Assembly: GCA_937924335.1 (NCBI GenBank)
Contig: CALDWW010000075.1
Coordinates: 1-54,430 of the forward strand
Length of the DNA stretch: 54,430 nt
Reading direction: 5' to 3'
Source: an uncultured Gammaproteobacteria bacterium
GTDB taxonomy: Bacteria; Pseudomonadota; Gammaproteobacteria; Steroidobacterales; XN24
A model generated the notes under the pieces. It worked only from the letters and a program-made list of their open reading frames with translations. It made no database searches and was not told the DNA's origin. The position numbers and the translations under genes were made by a program. Below are positions 1-9,188 of the stretch, one piece after another (the first letter of the stretch is position 1; each line of letters opens with the position of its first letter).

Positions 1-319
1 TCGTCCTCTCAGACCAGCTACGGATCGTCGCCTTGGTGAGCTTTTACCTCACCAACTAGCTAATCCGACGCGGGCTCATCTGATAGCGCGAGGTCCGAAG
101 ATCCCCCGCTTTCCCCCGTAGGGCGTATGCGGTATTAGCCCGAGTTTCCTCGGGTTGTCCCCCACTATCAGGCAGATTCCCACGCGTTACTCACCCGTCC
201 GCCACTCGTCAGCGACAAGTTCACCCCGAAGGGATCACAGCGTCCTGTTACCGTTCGACTTGCATGTGTTAGGCATGCCGCCAGCGTTCAATCTGAGCCA
301 GGATCAAACTCTTCAGTTC
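1..319 (-). rRNA. rrs: 16S ribosomal RNA, 5' part only (runs off the window start)
   Basis: Read on the minus strand, the sequence starts with the universal 16S 5' motif (GAGTTTGATCCTGGCTCAG, complement of 293-311), followed by the usual AACGCTGGCGGCATGCCTAAC block and the GTGGCGGACGGGTGAGTAACGC block. Aligning the GAAGAG before that motif to E. coli 16S puts the mature 5' end near 319. About the first 320 bases of the gene are present and the rest lies before the window. The type of sequence is gammaproteobacterial. Small proteins called across this region are spurious. Confidence 0.97.
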
Positions 320-445
320 AAAGGTTTGAGCTGTCAAGCGATCCAACATATTTCTCAATAAAGAGCTGACTGTTGGTTACTCAACATCGATATTTGCATT
401 CGCAAGCATCGGTGCGAGCACCCACACAAATTACCTGATTCTGTT

Positions 446-457
446 TGTTAAAGAGCG
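446..457 (-). promoter_or_regulatory. boxA antitermination element
   Basis: The minus strand reads CGCTCTTTAACA, matching the rrn boxA consensus TGCTCTTTAACA except for the first base. It lies downstream of P2 and upstream of 16S, where NusB/S10 bind nascent leader RNA to prevent premature Rho termination. Confidence 0.85.
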
Positions 458-488
458 CTGCCTTGCTGATCTGCTAGGCAGACCGACA

Positions 489-516
489 AGTGTAACCTGA
501 CTTGCCGCGCTGTCAA
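489..516 (-). promoter_or_regulatory. rrn promoter P2 (downstream)
   Basis: On the minus strand there is a perfect -35 TTGACA (complement of 511-516), a 16-base spacer and a -10 TACACT (complement of 489-494, 4 of 6). A run of eight T on this strand (529-536) lies about 47-54 bases upstream of the predicted start site, where a UP element would bind the RNA polymerase alpha subunits. A tandem P1/P2 arrangement is normal for rRNA operons. Confidence 0.6.
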
Positions 517-586
517 CACCCCCCGCTTAAAAAAAACGTGGGGACCAGCGTGTCCAAGGAGGCCGCCTGACTCAGGCGAGCGGCGC

Positions 587-614
587 ATTATATAGACTGC
601 CCGGGCCGCGTCAA
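587..614 (-). promoter_or_regulatory. rrn promoter P1 (upstream)
   Basis: On the minus strand there is a -35 TTGACG (complement of 609-614), a 16-base spacer and a perfect -10 TATAAT (complement of 587-592). The -10 is followed by a GC-rich stretch (GCGCCGC), the kind of discriminator seen at stringently controlled rRNA promoters. The control is inferred from the sequence type. Confidence 0.75.
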
Positions 615-771
615 CACCCACGTCCGGCAGGCCATTTTTCAGCTGTCCGGCGGACGGCGATACACCGCCATCTGCGGGCCTCAATCTGCCCGAACTCTGT
701 CACTATCCCGCACGGTTTGAGCCATCTTCCACAGGCAGGATCGGGTCTCCAGCCAGACCCAAGGAAGATCC

Positions 772-1503
772 ATGCCAGTAACAATCGAGAAAGGGAGCCC
801 CAGCAGAGCCGCTGCGGTCCTGGGCCTGACGATATCAGCCGGACTCGTCCTGGCCGGCGTTGCGCTGGGCCATGCGGTGGGGGAGTTGCGCGGTGCCCAA
901 CGCGTCGTGAGCGTCAAGGGACTGGCGGAACGGGAAGTCATGGCTGACCTGGCCATCTGGCCCATCGTATTCTCATCGTCTGCAGATACCCTCCTCAATC
1001 TGGACGAGCAGATACAGGCACAGCAGGGGGTCATCAGAGAGTTCCTGGCCGAACGCGGTTTCCCGCCGGACGCGATGAGCACGTCCGTCCCGAGACTTAC
1101 GGACTTCGAGATCCATAGACCGGGGTCCCCTCTCCCGCCGGAAGGCCGCTACCTTGCCGAGACCACGCTGACACTGAGAAGCCGGCATGTCGCCGCGCTC
1201 AAGGCGGCCATGCAGGAGTCGGGAGAACTGGTCCGACGGGGCATCCCCCTGGTGCATAGTTACGAGTCCGGGCTGCGATTCCTGTTCACGTCCCTGGCGG
1301 CTATCAAGCCGGCGATGATCGCGGAGGCAACACGGGACGCTCGCAAAGCCGCCCAGCAATTCGCTCAGGACTCCGACAGCCGCGTGGGCGCCATCCGCAG
1401 GGCCCGGCAGGGTTACTTTTCGATCGCTGATCGGGAAGGCTTCGGCCCGGAACACAAGACCATCAGGGTGGTGACCCATGTCGACTATTTCCTGGTCGAC
1501 TAG
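772..1503 (+). CDS. SIMPL (DUF541) domain protein, membrane-anchored
   Basis: This 243-residue protein has a hydrophobic segment at about residues 14-34 that should act as a signal anchor. The typical SIMPL start follows (VVSVKGLAEREV, then a conserved Asp and AIWPI). SIMPL/DUF541 proteins are periplasmic or outer-membrane linked and their molecular role is poorly defined; some have been tied to stress tolerance. The ATG is preceded by a good Shine-Dalgarno (AAGGAAG). The gene is divergent from the rRNA operon and lies 68 bases before the cytochrome b gene, so the two may share a transcript. Confidence 0.85.
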   Translation: MPVTIEKGSPSRAAAVLGLTISAGLVLAGVALGHAVGELRGAQRVVSVKGLAEREVMADLAIWPIVFSSSADTLLNLDEQIQAQQGVIREFLAERGFPPDAMSTSVPRLTDFEIHRPGSPLPPEGRYLAETTLTLRSRHVAALKAAMQESGELVRRGIPLVHSYESGLRFLFTSLAAIKPAMIAEATRDARKAAQQFAQDSDSRVGAIRRARQGYFSIADREGFGPEHKTIRVVTHVDYFLVD

Positions 1504-1571
1504 TCGCCAGACTCCCGCGAGCGACGGGTCGGCGATAGAATTCCGGGTCTGCCGGGTCTATCGAGGAAGTC

Positions 1572-2285
1572 ATGGTCCGAGAACCCCCCAACTCCAACTA
1601 TCAGATCACCGTCTGGGACCTGCCTACAAGAGTGTTTCACTGGGCCCTGGTCCTGTCCCTTGCCGGGAGCTGGATCACGCACGAACTCGGGCTGGCGTGG
1701 ATGGAGTGGCACATGAGACTGGGTTACCTGGCCCTGACGCTGATCATATTCAGACTGGCCTGGGGCCTCGTCGGACCGCGCTACGCGCGATTCAGCCAGT
1801 TCCTGGCCGCGCCGGGCCCCACGCTGCGCTACCTGTCATTGTGGCTGAGAGGAAAACCTCCGGCCGCTGCCGGACACAGCCCTATCGGTGGCTGGGCGGT
1901 CATCGCCATGCTGGTGGTGGTTGCCGTGCAGGCCGTCAGCGGTCTGTTCAACAGCGACGAGATCCTCTATTCGGGGCCCTGGCACGCGGCCGCCCCGACG
2001 GCGCTGACCGACAGGATGGAAGCCCTGCATGCAAGCAACTTCAACCTGTTGCTCACCCTCATCGCCCTGCACCTGGGAGTCATGGTCAAGTACTGGATGC
2101 GCTGGAGGAGAAACCTGGTCGGCCCGATGCTCACAGGTTCAATGCCGGCAGCGCTGGCGGGAGGTGACAAGGCCGTCTCCAGTCAGCGTATCGTCCTTGC
2201 TGTCATCCTGCTAGCGGCGTCAGCGGCGAGCGTCTGGCTGATAGTGGCCGCGGCACCAGTCCCGGATCCTGACGACTTTTTCTAA
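1572..2285 (+). CDS. Cytochrome b561-type membrane cytochrome
   Basis: The 237-residue protein has four or five hydrophobic helices. It opens with the motif WDLPTRVFHWALV, whose His is a haem-b ligand in the Ni/Fe-hydrogenase b-type and cytochrome b561 family. More His residues that could ligate haem lie in EWHMRLGY and near residues 155-175. Such proteins pass electrons between quinol and periplasmic c-type partners. The gene converges, four bases apart, on a cytochrome c' gene, a pairing seen in many proteobacteria that suggests these two could be redox partners. The partner role is inferred. Confidence 0.85.
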   Translation: MVREPPNSNYQITVWDLPTRVFHWALVLSLAGSWITHELGLAWMEWHMRLGYLALTLIIFRLAWGLVGPRYARFSQFLAAPGPTLRYLSLWLRGKPPAAAGHSPIGGWAVIAMLVVVAVQAVSGLFNSDEILYSGPWHAAAPTALTDRMEALHASNFNLLLTLIALHLGVMVKYWMRWRRNLVGPMLTGSMPAALAGGDKAVSSQRIVLAVILLAASAASVWLIVAAAPVPDPDDFF

Positions 2286-2289
2286 TCGG

Positions 2290-2748
2290 TCAGTCTTCTT
2301 CCCTGAACTTGTCATGACAGGCCTTGCAGGCCTGGCCCATCTCCAGGAAAGCTGCCTGAACCTGGGCAAACTCTCCCGAACCGGCCGTAACCTCCAGAGC
2401 CGCAGCCTTATCACGTGCCTTGCCCGCGAGGTCACGGAATTCGTCGAAGTCCTCCCAGATCACATCCAGTGCCTCGGTCTCCAGGACAGCCTCGCGGGTA
2501 TCCGGCCCGAATGCCTCAGGGACCATCTCCAGCATGAACGCGATGCGCCCCGCATTCCGCCGGAAGATCTCACGATCGTAGGGAATACGCTCCTTGACCA
2601 TTCCGGCCATGGGGCCGATGTTCCAGCCGACGACCTCCAGCACCGCCTGACGGACCTCTGTGACCTTTTCGGCCTTCTCCTGATCCATCGCCATCGCACT
2701 GGTGGCCACCAGGGCTGCGACGATCGTTGCTACGGCTCTGCGAATCAT
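2290..2748 (-). CDS. Cytochrome c' (class II, periplasmic)
   Basis: The 152-residue precursor has a Sec signal peptide ending in AMA (about residue 20). The CKACH haem-binding motif (Cys141, Cys144, His145) sits near the C-terminus in a four-helix-bundle protein, as in class II cytochromes c'. Family members bind NO or CO at a five-coordinate haem and can protect against nitrosative stress. A Shine-Dalgarno AGGAGCAACCT precedes the ATG. The gene lies downstream of tyrS on the same strand (73-base gap), with its 3' end against the cytochrome b gene. Confidence 0.9.
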   Translation of the reverse strand: MIRRAVATIVAALVATSAMAMDQEKAEKVTEVRQAVLEVVGWNIGPMAGMVKERIPYDREIFRRNAGRIAFMLEMVPEAFGPDTREAVLETEALDVIWEDFDEFRDLAGKARDKAAALEVTAGSGEFAQVQAAFLEMGQACKACHDKFREED

Positions 2749-2821
2749 AGGTTGCTCCTCATCTCTGTTACCGGCTGTCGCCGGCGCTTACGTTACTGTA
2801 CTTCCCGTGCCGGCGACCCGA

Positions 2822-4021
2822 TCAGTCGATGGCGACCCTGGCAATACGGCGCTTGCCGACCTGAACGACGTAGCTGTGGCCACCCTGCAGCTGCAGCTCC
2901 CGGTCTTCCACTCTCTGGTCGTCGACCCTGACGGCGCCCTGCTTGATCATGCGGAAGGCTTCTGAATTACTCGCCGAGAGTCCGGCGGATGTGAGGACAT
3001 CTCCGATCATGACGCCCGCGGGCCCAGCCTCGATCCTGAACTCTGGAATATCGGAAGGAAGCCGGCCTTTCTGGAACCTCGCGACGAACTCCTGATGGGC
3101 GGCCTCGGCGGCCCGCTTGTCATGGAACCGGGTGACAATCTCCGTGGCCAGCTCGAACTTGACGTCTCTGGGATTCCTGCCCTCGTCCACTTCCCGCCGC
3201 AATTTCTTCAATTCCCGGGCGGGGCGGAAGCTGAGTAACTCGAAGTATCGCCACATCAGGTCGTCGGAGATCGACATCAGTTTCCCAAACATCTCCGCGG
3301 CAGGGTCCGTTATGCCGACATAGTTACCCAGGGACTTTGACATCTTCTGGACACCATCCAGTCCTTCCAGCAATGGCATGGTTATGACGACCTGGGGAGG
3401 CTGGCCGTAGGTCTGCTGAAGTTGCCGTCCGACGAGCAGATTGAATTTCTGATCCGTACCGCCGAGCTCAACATCGGCTTTCATTGCGACCGAGTCGTAA
3501 CCCTGCACCAGCGGATAGAGGAATTCGTGGATCGCGATCGGTTGGTTGCCGGCGTAACGCTTGTTGAAGTCGTCTCGCTCCAGCATCCGGGCGACCGTCT
3601 GTCGGGACGCCAGCTGGATGAGCCCGGCTGCGTCCATGCCGCTCATCCAGCTCGAGTTGAACATGATCAGGGTCTTCTCAGGATCGAGAATCTTGTAGAT
3701 CTGCTGCTCGTATGTCTGTGCGTTCTCGATGACGTCATCGCGGCTTAGCGGTGGGCGGGTTGCATTCTTTCCGGAGGGGTCGCCGATCATTCCGGTGAAG
3801 TCGCCGATCAGGAATACGACCTCGTGCCCGAATCCCTGAAACTGGCGCATCTTGTTGATGAGAACCGTATGGCCGATGTGCAGATCCGGGGCAGTCGGGT
3901 CGAATCCGGCCTTGATCCGGAGCCTCTGGCCGGCCTTGAGGCGCTCCTCGAGTTCCGCCTCAATCAGGACCTCATCTGCACCCCTCTTAAGTTCCTCCAT
4001 CTGGTCCCGAACGGAAGCCAT
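2822..4021 (-). CDS. tyrS: Tyrosyl-tRNA synthetase, KMSKS (TyrZ-like) type
   Basis: The 399-residue class I synthetase charges tRNA-Tyr with tyrosine. Visible motifs are HIGH at residues 48-51 and KMSKS at 226-230, with a C-terminal S4 RNA-binding domain from about residue 335. KMSKS, rather than the KFGKT of E. coli TyrS, places it in the second TyrRS type common in pseudomonads. I chose the ATG at 4021 because AGGAGAACC lies directly upstream; an in-frame ATG at 4048 has no such site and would add nine residues. It is divergent from the M23 endopeptidase gene. Confidence 0.95.
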   Translation of the reverse strand: MASVRDQMEELKRGADEVLIEAELEERLKAGQRLRIKAGFDPTAPDLHIGHTVLINKMRQFQGFGHEVVFLIGDFTGMIGDPSGKNATRPPLSRDDVIENAQTYEQQIYKILDPEKTLIMFNSSWMSGMDAAGLIQLASRQTVARMLERDDFNKRYAGNQPIAIHEFLYPLVQGYDSVAMKADVELGGTDQKFNLLVGRQLQQTYGQPPQVVITMPLLEGLDGVQKMSKSLGNYVGITDPAAEMFGKLMSISDDLMWRYFELLSFRPARELKKLRREVDEGRNPRDVKFELATEIVTRFHDKRAAEAAHQEFVARFQKGRLPSDIPEFRIEAGPAGVMIGDVLTSAGLSASNSEAFRMIKQGAVRVDDQRVEDRELQLQGGHSYVVQVGKRRIARVAID

Positions 4022-4095
4022 TGGTTCTCCTAAAAAACTACATGCCAAAAAACAGGAGTCTTTGCATTGACCGGCTGGATGTCTCCAGCTAACTT

Positions 4096-5637
4096 ATGTC
4101 CAATTTTGCAGAGAATCCGTTCATGGGTCGAGTAAAGAGCCAGCTCAAGCACGATTACAAGCCTGACAGACCCCGGGCGGGTGCTGCATCGAAACTCCGT
4201 TGGAAGTTGCTTGCTGTCGTCGCGCTGGCACCCCTGGGGGTTCTTCTTCTGTCGCTGCCGGAAGGCTCCAGGTCCGTCGACGACCAGGCAGTGGAGCAGA
4301 ACATACCCTCGCCGGACACCGGCCTCAAGCGCGTGAGACTCCAGCTGCCCGGGCAGGATACGGCGACCGATGCCGACCTTGCGATCGCAGAGCCGGAACG
4401 CGACAGCGAGGCCACCCCTGCCGAGCCTCAGTTGCAAGAGATCCCGAGACCCGCGCAACAAGCCGAGACACTCTCCGTTCCGGAACCCGGAATTGAGCAA
4501 GTCGTGGAACAGCCGTCTGATCAGCAGATGCCGTCAGCGGGGGAGCAGCTGGTAGTCGAAGTCAAGCCCGGCGACAACCTCGATCGCCTGTTTCGCAGAC
4601 ACGGACTGAGCGTCGCGGATCTCGCCTTGATGCTGGATCTCAAGGAGGCCAGAAATGCCCTGGCGATGATCAAGCCGGGCGACAAGATCGAAGTGACCCA
4701 TGAGGGCGAGAGGGTCCTGGTGCTGTCCAGGCCGCTGAGCGAAGAACTCACCATGCGGGTCGTGCGTTCCGACGACGCTTATGCCGTGGACTTCATGGCC
4801 AACCCGGTTGAGCACAGACCTTCATTCGTGCAGGGTGAAATCGAGACCTCGCTGTTTGAAGCCGGCGCGGAAGCCGGCATGTCCGACACGCTCATCATGA
4901 ACCTGGCCGGCGTGTTCGCATGGGACGTGGACTTCGCCCTCGAGATTCGCAAGGACGACAGCTTCTCGCTGGTCTACCAGCAAGTCTGGCAGGACGGAGA
5001 GCGACTGCGAGATGGCGACATTCTGGCTGCCGAATTCGTAAATCAGGGCCGAGTGTATCGGGCCCTGCGCTTCGAGGATCCCGAGGGGAGAGTGGACTAT
5101 TACACGCCTGAAGGACTCAGCGTACGCAAGGCATTCCTGCGGGCGCCTCTGGACTTCTCCCGGGTCAGCTCCAACTTCAACCCGAATCGGCTGCACCCGG
5201 TCCTCAAGACCAGGCGCCCGCACAAGGGCGTGGATTACGCCGCGCCCAAAGGCACGCCGATCAAGGCCGCTGGCGACGGCCGGATAATCTTTCGGGGTCG
5301 CAACGGCGGTTACGGCAATTGCGTGATCATCCAGCATGGCGGCAACATCACGACGCTCTACGCTCACCTCTCCAGGTTCGCCCGCGGAAGGAACAAGGGT
5401 AGTCGCGTCCGTCAGGGGCAGATCGTCGGCTATGTCGGGTCCACCGGCCTGGCCACGGCGGCCCACCTGCACTACGAGTATCGGCTCAATGGCGTCCATC
5501 GCAATCCGCGGACGGTGCCATTGCCCGAGGCGGAACCCGTTTCTCCCAAGTATCGCGAGGCATTCCTGGAGGCTACCCGGCCGCTGGTTGCGCAACTCGA
5601 CGCGATCAGCGAGACCCGCCTTGCCCGACTCGACTGA
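4096..5637 (+). CDS. mepM: M23 murein DD-endopeptidase (MepM/YebA-like) with OapA/LysM-like region
   Basis: The 513-residue protein has a cytoplasmic basic N-terminus, one membrane anchor (about residues 35-55), a Pro/Glu-rich linker, a LysM/OapA-like peptidoglycan-binding part (about 150-220) and a C-terminal M23 peptidase domain. Zinc-site motifs are HKGVD (His376, Asp380) and HLH (His457, His459). MepM-type enzymes cut cross-links to allow cell-wall growth. The start is not certain: a second in-frame ATG at 4123 is possible, and a TTGACC (4067-4072) plus TAACTT (4090-4095) promoter-like pair would favour it. Next to anmK, which recycles murein fragments. Confidence 0.9.
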   Translation: MSNFAENPFMGRVKSQLKHDYKPDRPRAGAASKLRWKLLAVVALAPLGVLLLSLPEGSRSVDDQAVEQNIPSPDTGLKRVRLQLPGQDTATDADLAIAEPERDSEATPAEPQLQEIPRPAQQAETLSVPEPGIEQVVEQPSDQQMPSAGEQLVVEVKPGDNLDRLFRRHGLSVADLALMLDLKEARNALAMIKPGDKIEVTHEGERVLVLSRPLSEELTMRVVRSDDAYAVDFMANPVEHRPSFVQGEIETSLFEAGAEAGMSDTLIMNLAGVFAWDVDFALEIRKDDSFSLVYQQVWQDGERLRDGDILAAEFVNQGRVYRALRFEDPEGRVDYYTPEGLSVRKAFLRAPLDFSRVSSNFNPNRLHPVLKTRRPHKGVDYAAPKGTPIKAAGDGRIIFRGRNGGYGNCVIIQHGGNITTLYAHLSRFARGRNKGSRVRQGQIVGYVGSTGLATAAHLHYEYRLNGVHRNPRTVPLPEAEPVSPKYREAFLEATRPLVAQLDAISETRLARLD

Positions 5638-5682
5638 GTCTGTCTCGATCGCGACTCGGGGCAACCCCCGGGGATTACCTGC

Positions 5683-6792
5683 GTGACCGAGTCCTTCATC
5701 GGGCTCATCTCGGGCACTTCCATGGATGCCATCGATGCTGTGCTTGTGGAGATGGACGGTCCTGAGATCCGGATCGATACAACTCACTCTCATCCGATCC
5801 CCGACGGCCCCCTGCAGGTCCTCCGCCGAATCGTCGAGCACCCGGAGCTTATCGACCTGAGCCAGGTCGGTGAACTGGACGTAGCGCTCGGCCACGCATT
5901 CTCATCGGCCGCGCTGGAGTTGATTGAAAAGGCAGGCCGGCGACCCGGATCCATCACCGCCATCGGCAGCCACGGGCAGACGCTGTTGCACTCGCCTCAT
6001 GGGGAATGGCCATTCACGATGCAGATCGGCGACCCGAACGTGGTAGCGGCCGACACGGGCATAACGACCGTCGCAGATTTTCGGCGCCGCGACGTAGCCC
6101 TCGGCGGTCAGGGCGCGCCGCTCGTTCCGGCTTTCCACCACGCCGTGTTCAGCACTCCGGACGAGCCAAGGGCCGTGCTTAATGTCGGCGGCATCGCCAA
6201 CCTGACGCTGTTGTTGCCGGGGGTGGATGTGATCGGCTTCGATACGGGCCCGGGGAACAACCTGATGGACGCGTGGACGCGCAGAGCCCAGGGGCAACCC
6301 TATGACAAGGACGGCGAGTGGGGAGCATCGGCCGCCTGCGACAGCCGTTTGCTGGAAGTGCTTCTCGAGCACGAATACTTTCTGCGACCGCCACCGAAGA
6401 GCACCGGGCCTGAAGACTTTCACCTCACGTGGCTCCAGCATCGACTTGATAGCGTCGAGACGCCTCTGTCTGCGGCAACCATACAGGCGACGCTCTGTGA
6501 ACTCACCGCGACCACCGTAGCCAGGGCTCTCGAACAAACGGCCCCGAAGCCAGGCGGCCTTTATGTCTGCGGCGGCGGTGCGCACAACCGCGCCCTCATG
6601 CAGCGGCTTTCGAGCAGGCTGCCGGACTGGCGGCTGGAGACTACCGAGAGCCTCGGCATAGGGGTCGACTGGGTAGAAGCGGCTGCATTCGCGTGGCTCG
6701 CACATCGAACAGTGAATAGCCTGCCTGGTAACCTGCCGGCGGTCACCGGCGCGACTCGCGAAGTCGTACTCGGCGCCATCTATCCCGCCTGA
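5683..6792 (+). CDS. anmK: Anhydro-N-acetylmuramic acid kinase
   Basis: The 369-residue cytoplasmic enzyme phosphorylates and opens anhydroMurNAc released in murein recycling, giving MurNAc-6-phosphate. Family marks are the N-terminal phosphate loop LISGTSMDAIDAV, the GFDTGPGNNLMDAW motif and the C-terminal VCGGGAHN motif. GTG start, 45 bases after the endopeptidase gene, so co-transcription is likely. AmpD, which supplies recycling substrates, is encoded elsewhere in this window. Confidence 0.95.
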   Translation: MTESFIGLISGTSMDAIDAVLVEMDGPEIRIDTTHSHPIPDGPLQVLRRIVEHPELIDLSQVGELDVALGHAFSSAALELIEKAGRRPGSITAIGSHGQTLLHSPHGEWPFTMQIGDPNVVAADTGITTVADFRRRDVALGGQGAPLVPAFHHAVFSTPDEPRAVLNVGGIANLTLLLPGVDVIGFDTGPGNNLMDAWTRRAQGQPYDKDGEWGASAACDSRLLEVLLEHEYFLRPPPKSTGPEDFHLTWLQHRLDSVETPLSAATIQATLCELTATTVARALEQTAPKPGGLYVCGGGAHNRALMQRLSSRLPDWRLETTESLGIGVDWVEAAAFAWLAHRTVNSLPGNLPAVTGATREVVLGAIYPA

Positions 6793-6806
6793 TAAGCGCC
6801 TCGTTG

Positions 6807-8390
6807 TCAGCGATACCGGAGTCTCAATCCCGAAGAGGCCTGATACTTGGCCTCCTGTCGCAGGTCCGCCAGTGTCAGTTGGTGAGCCTCCAGCCAATCC
6901 TCAGGAAACTCCAGAGTCAGGGATTTCGCACTGGCCGTCAGTGTGATCGGGGGCAAGGGCGTTTCCGAACGACTCCGACACAGCACGACAGCGAGTCGCA
7001 GCAGCACCGCCAGGCGCGGCGCACGAACGGACCATGATGATGGCAGGCCTTCCATCAGCTCAGGGCGCAAGCGCCGGCGATGATTGCCGACCAGCGCGGA
7101 GAGGAGTAGTTGTTCGCCGGCAGAGAAACCCGCCAGGTCCGCATGCCGCAGCAGGTAAGCAGCATGACGATGATGCTGTGCGTGGGCGATATCCAGGCCG
7201 ATCTCGTGCAGCCGGGCCGCCCAGGCAACCAGTTGCCGGGACAGCTGCCCCTCGAGTCCCCATGCCGGCGTCACCTGCCGCTGAAAGTCCAGGGCGACTG
7301 CTTCGACCCTGGCAGCCTGTAGCAGGTCAACATGGAACCGGTTCTGCAGCGACTGGACACTTCGCTGCCGGGCATCTTCGTCCGTGAGCCGGCCCAGGAG
7401 ATCGAATAGCAGGCCTTCCCGAAGCGCCCCGTCCGCAGCCATCATTGACTCTATTCCCAAGGCATCGAAGACTTCCGTGATGATGGCAAGCCCGCCTGGA
7501 TAGACGGGCGCCCGATCTTCGCTGAGACCGGCGGGCCGTCTCTTGTTGAGATTACTGCAGGTGATGACATCCGCCTGCAGTCTTTCCAGTCCATCGCGGG
7601 TGATGATCCCGGACGGATTGTCGTCATCTACCAGCAACTTCGCGGTAGCACGAATGGTGCCCGACGTACCGTATGCACGCTCCCATCCTGCGCCACGGAA
7701 CCTCTCCGCTACCGGCGCGAGTTCCTGGCGGGCAGCGAGCCGCGCCATGCGGAACCGCTTGGCCGTCACGCGCGCCTCTGGAAAAAAGCTGGCACTGACG
7801 CTGACGCATCCCATGTAGAGGCTTTCAAGTCTCTCCGCAGTGTATCCACTGCCGGCGATGAGTTCGGTGCTGCCACCGCCGATGTCGACGACAAGCCTGT
7901 TCGCAGGATCCCCCGGAAGACTGTGAGCGGCGCCCAGATAGACAAGCCGCGCCTCCTCGACTCCGGAGATGACGTCGATAGGATGGCCGAGCACCCGGGA
8001 TGCTTCTGTCAGGAAGTCCAGTCGGTCACGAGTCTTGCGAAGCGTATTCGTGCCTACTGCCCTGACGCTGCCCGCGCGCAGGCTGTCAAGCCGCTCTGCA
8101 AAGCGGCTGAGGCATGCCAGGGCGCGTTCCGAGGCTTCTGCAGACAGCCGGCCATCATCATCAAGGCCTGCGCCGAGCCTCACCATCTCGCGGATTCTGT
8201 CCAGGATGGACAGCCGGCCCTGCTGCAGCCGACCCACGACCATGTGGAAACTGTTGGAGCCGAGATCTACGGCCGCGATGACCTGGCCGTGGCCTCCCTG
8301 ATCAGCGTCCGGTCGGATCCTTTCGGATTCAGACGGAGAAGGAGGATCCGCAGCCGCAGGTGGTAGAGGCGTTGGGGTTCCGGATGACAA
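6807..8390 (-). CDS. ppx: Ppx/GppA family exopolyphosphatase
   Basis: This actin-fold phosphatase hydrolyses polyphosphate or pppGpp. The N-terminal phosphate motif [15 protein letters not shown] and the later DIGGGSTEL motif are clear, and the C-terminal HD-like half ([12 protein letters not shown]) is present. Start choice: there is no ATG, GTG or TTG close to the domain, so translation must begin inside erpA. The TTG at 8390 has a strong GGAG six bases upstream; ATGs at 8414 and 8411 have none. The protein then has 527 residues with an about 35-residue Pro/Ser-rich leader before the fold. The 62-base overlap with erpA suggests translational coupling. Ppx versus GppA cannot be decided here. 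Confidence 0.88.
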   Translation of the reverse strand: MSSGTPTPLPPAAADPPSPSESERIRPDADQGGHGQVIAAVDLGSNSFHMVVGRLQQGRLSILDRIREMVRLGAGLDDDGRLSAEASERALACLSRFAERLDSLRAGSVRAVGTNTLRKTRDRLDFLTEASRVLGHPIDVISGVEEARLVYLGAAHSLPGDPANRLVVDIGGGSTELIAGSGYTAERLESLYMGCVSVSASFFPEARVTAKRFRMARLAARQELAPVAERFRGAGWERAYGTSGTIRATAKLLVDDDNPSGIITRDGLERLQADVITCSNLNKRRPAGLSEDRAPVYPGGLAIITEVFDALGIESMMAADGALREGLLFDLLGRLTDEDARQRSVQSLQNRFHVDLLQAARVEAVALDFQRQVTPAWGLEGQLSRQLVAWAARLHEIGLDIAHAQHHRHAAYLLRHADLAGFSAGEQLLLSALVGNHRRRLRPELMEGLPSSWSVRAPRLAVLLRLAVVLCRSRSETPLPPITLTASAKSLTLEFPEDWLEAHQLTLADLRQEAKYQASSGLRLRYR

Positions 8391-8703
8391 ACTGCGCTCC
8401 TTCGAGATCATCACGGTAGTCGATCTCTGCCCCCATGAGGTACTGGACGCTCATCGGGTCCACCAGCAACGTCACGCCGCGGTTCTCGATCCGGGTATCG
8501 CCCTCTTCTATCTTCTCGTCGAAAGTGAAGCCGTACTGGAACCCGGAGCAACCGCCTCCGGAGATAAAGACGCGGAGATTCAGCTCCGAATTCTCTTCCT
8601 CGGACAGCAGTTGAGCCACCTTGGTCGCGGCCGCATCGGTAAACACGAGCGGAGCCGGCGGAGCATGCATTGTGTCGTTTGTCGAATCCATAGTGTCCAA
8701 CAT
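8329..8703 (-). CDS. erpA: Iron-sulfur cluster insertion protein ErpA (A-type carrier)
   Basis: The 124-residue protein has the three conserved cysteines of A-type carriers: Cys52 in GGGCSG and Cys116/Cys118 in TTCGCGSSF. ErpA passes Fe-S clusters to essential apoproteins, for example those of isoprenoid synthesis. The first 11 residues may not be translated: in-frame ATGs at residues 5 and 12 are alternatives and none has a strong ribosome site. Placement beside the murein and bactofilin genes fits ErpA better than IscA, which would lie in an isc operon. Confidence 0.92.
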   Translation of the reverse strand: MLDTMDSTNDTMHAPPAPLVFTDAAATKVAQLLSEEENSELNLRVFISGGGCSGFQYGFTFDEKIEEGDTRIENRGVTLLVDPMSVQYLMGAEIDYRDDLEGAQFVIRNPNASTTCGCGSSFSV

Positions 8704-8795
8704 TTGTCTGCAATCGTTCTGATTCTACCGACTATTCGGTCTTCCAGTGAAGTCGCGGCACCCCAGGGGCGGCGAATTGCTGGCTCCCGCGAGCC

Positions 8796-9179
8796 CTAAT
8801 CGCCTTCGTCTTGCGGTTGCGCGGGGTCGTGATGAATGAGGCTCCCGTTGACTTCGGCCCCACTGGCCATCTCGATGACTCTGTAGACGACGTTGCCTAT
8901 GACCCGGGACGCCGCGCCGAGTTCCACCCGATCACTGGCCACGACATCGCCGCGGACGGTACCGTCCAACAGCACCTGGTCCACTTCAACGCTGCCCTCG
9001 ACCACGCCCTCGGGGCCGACGGTCAGAATCGCCTCCGCCCCCTCTACTCCTCTGATGTTTCCATACACCTGACCATCCAGATGCAGGCCGCCCGCAAAGT
9101 CCACATCCCCCACGATTCGGGTACCGGAGCCGACAAGCGTGCTGATCTCGTTGCGTGCCTTGTCCCTTCTGTTAAACAT
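8796..9179 (-). CDS. Bactofilin
   Basis: The 127-residue protein consists almost wholly of the polymer-forming bactofilin (DUF583) beta-helix: repeated short Gly/Val-rich strands such as GDVDFAGGLHLDGQVYGN and GTVRGDVVASDRVELG. Bactofilins form cytoplasmic filaments that scaffold cell shape or recruit murein enzymes. It starts nine bases after the upstream DUF6776 gene, so the two are surely co-transcribed. A 92-base gap separates it from erpA. Confidence 0.92.
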   Translation of the reverse strand: MFNRRDKARNEISTLVGSGTRIVGDVDFAGGLHLDGQVYGNIRGVEGAEAILTVGPEGVVEGSVEVDQVLLDGTVRGDVVASDRVELGAASRVIGNVVYRVIEMASGAEVNGSLIHHDPAQPQDEGD

Positions 9180-9188
9180 TGTGACGGC

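Larger units (their letters stand above)
320..615 (-). promoter_or_regulatory. rRNA operon leader and promoter region
   Basis: This stretch between 16S and the divergent SIMPL gene (start 772) has no credible protein gene. On the minus strand it holds two sigma70-like promoters, a boxA antitermination element and a typical pre-16S leader that includes TTTGTGTGGGTGCTCGC just before the 16S gene (about 414-430). Bases 616-771 hold the upstream region of the SIMPL gene and show nothing else recognisable. Confidence 0.85.

Noticed and set aside
155..361. A 68-codon frame across the 16S rRNA
   Set aside because: It lies within rRNA and its leader, antisense to it.
518..542. GC-rich arms around an A8/T8 run in the rrn leader, like a terminator
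   Set aside because: The homopolymer run lies in the loop rather than after the stem, and the site is between two rRNA promoters, so an UP element is the better reading.
4822..5895. A 357-codon minus-strand frame opposite the M23 endopeptidase and anmK
   Set aside because: Spans the boundary of two real genes in antisense and has no recognisable protein features.
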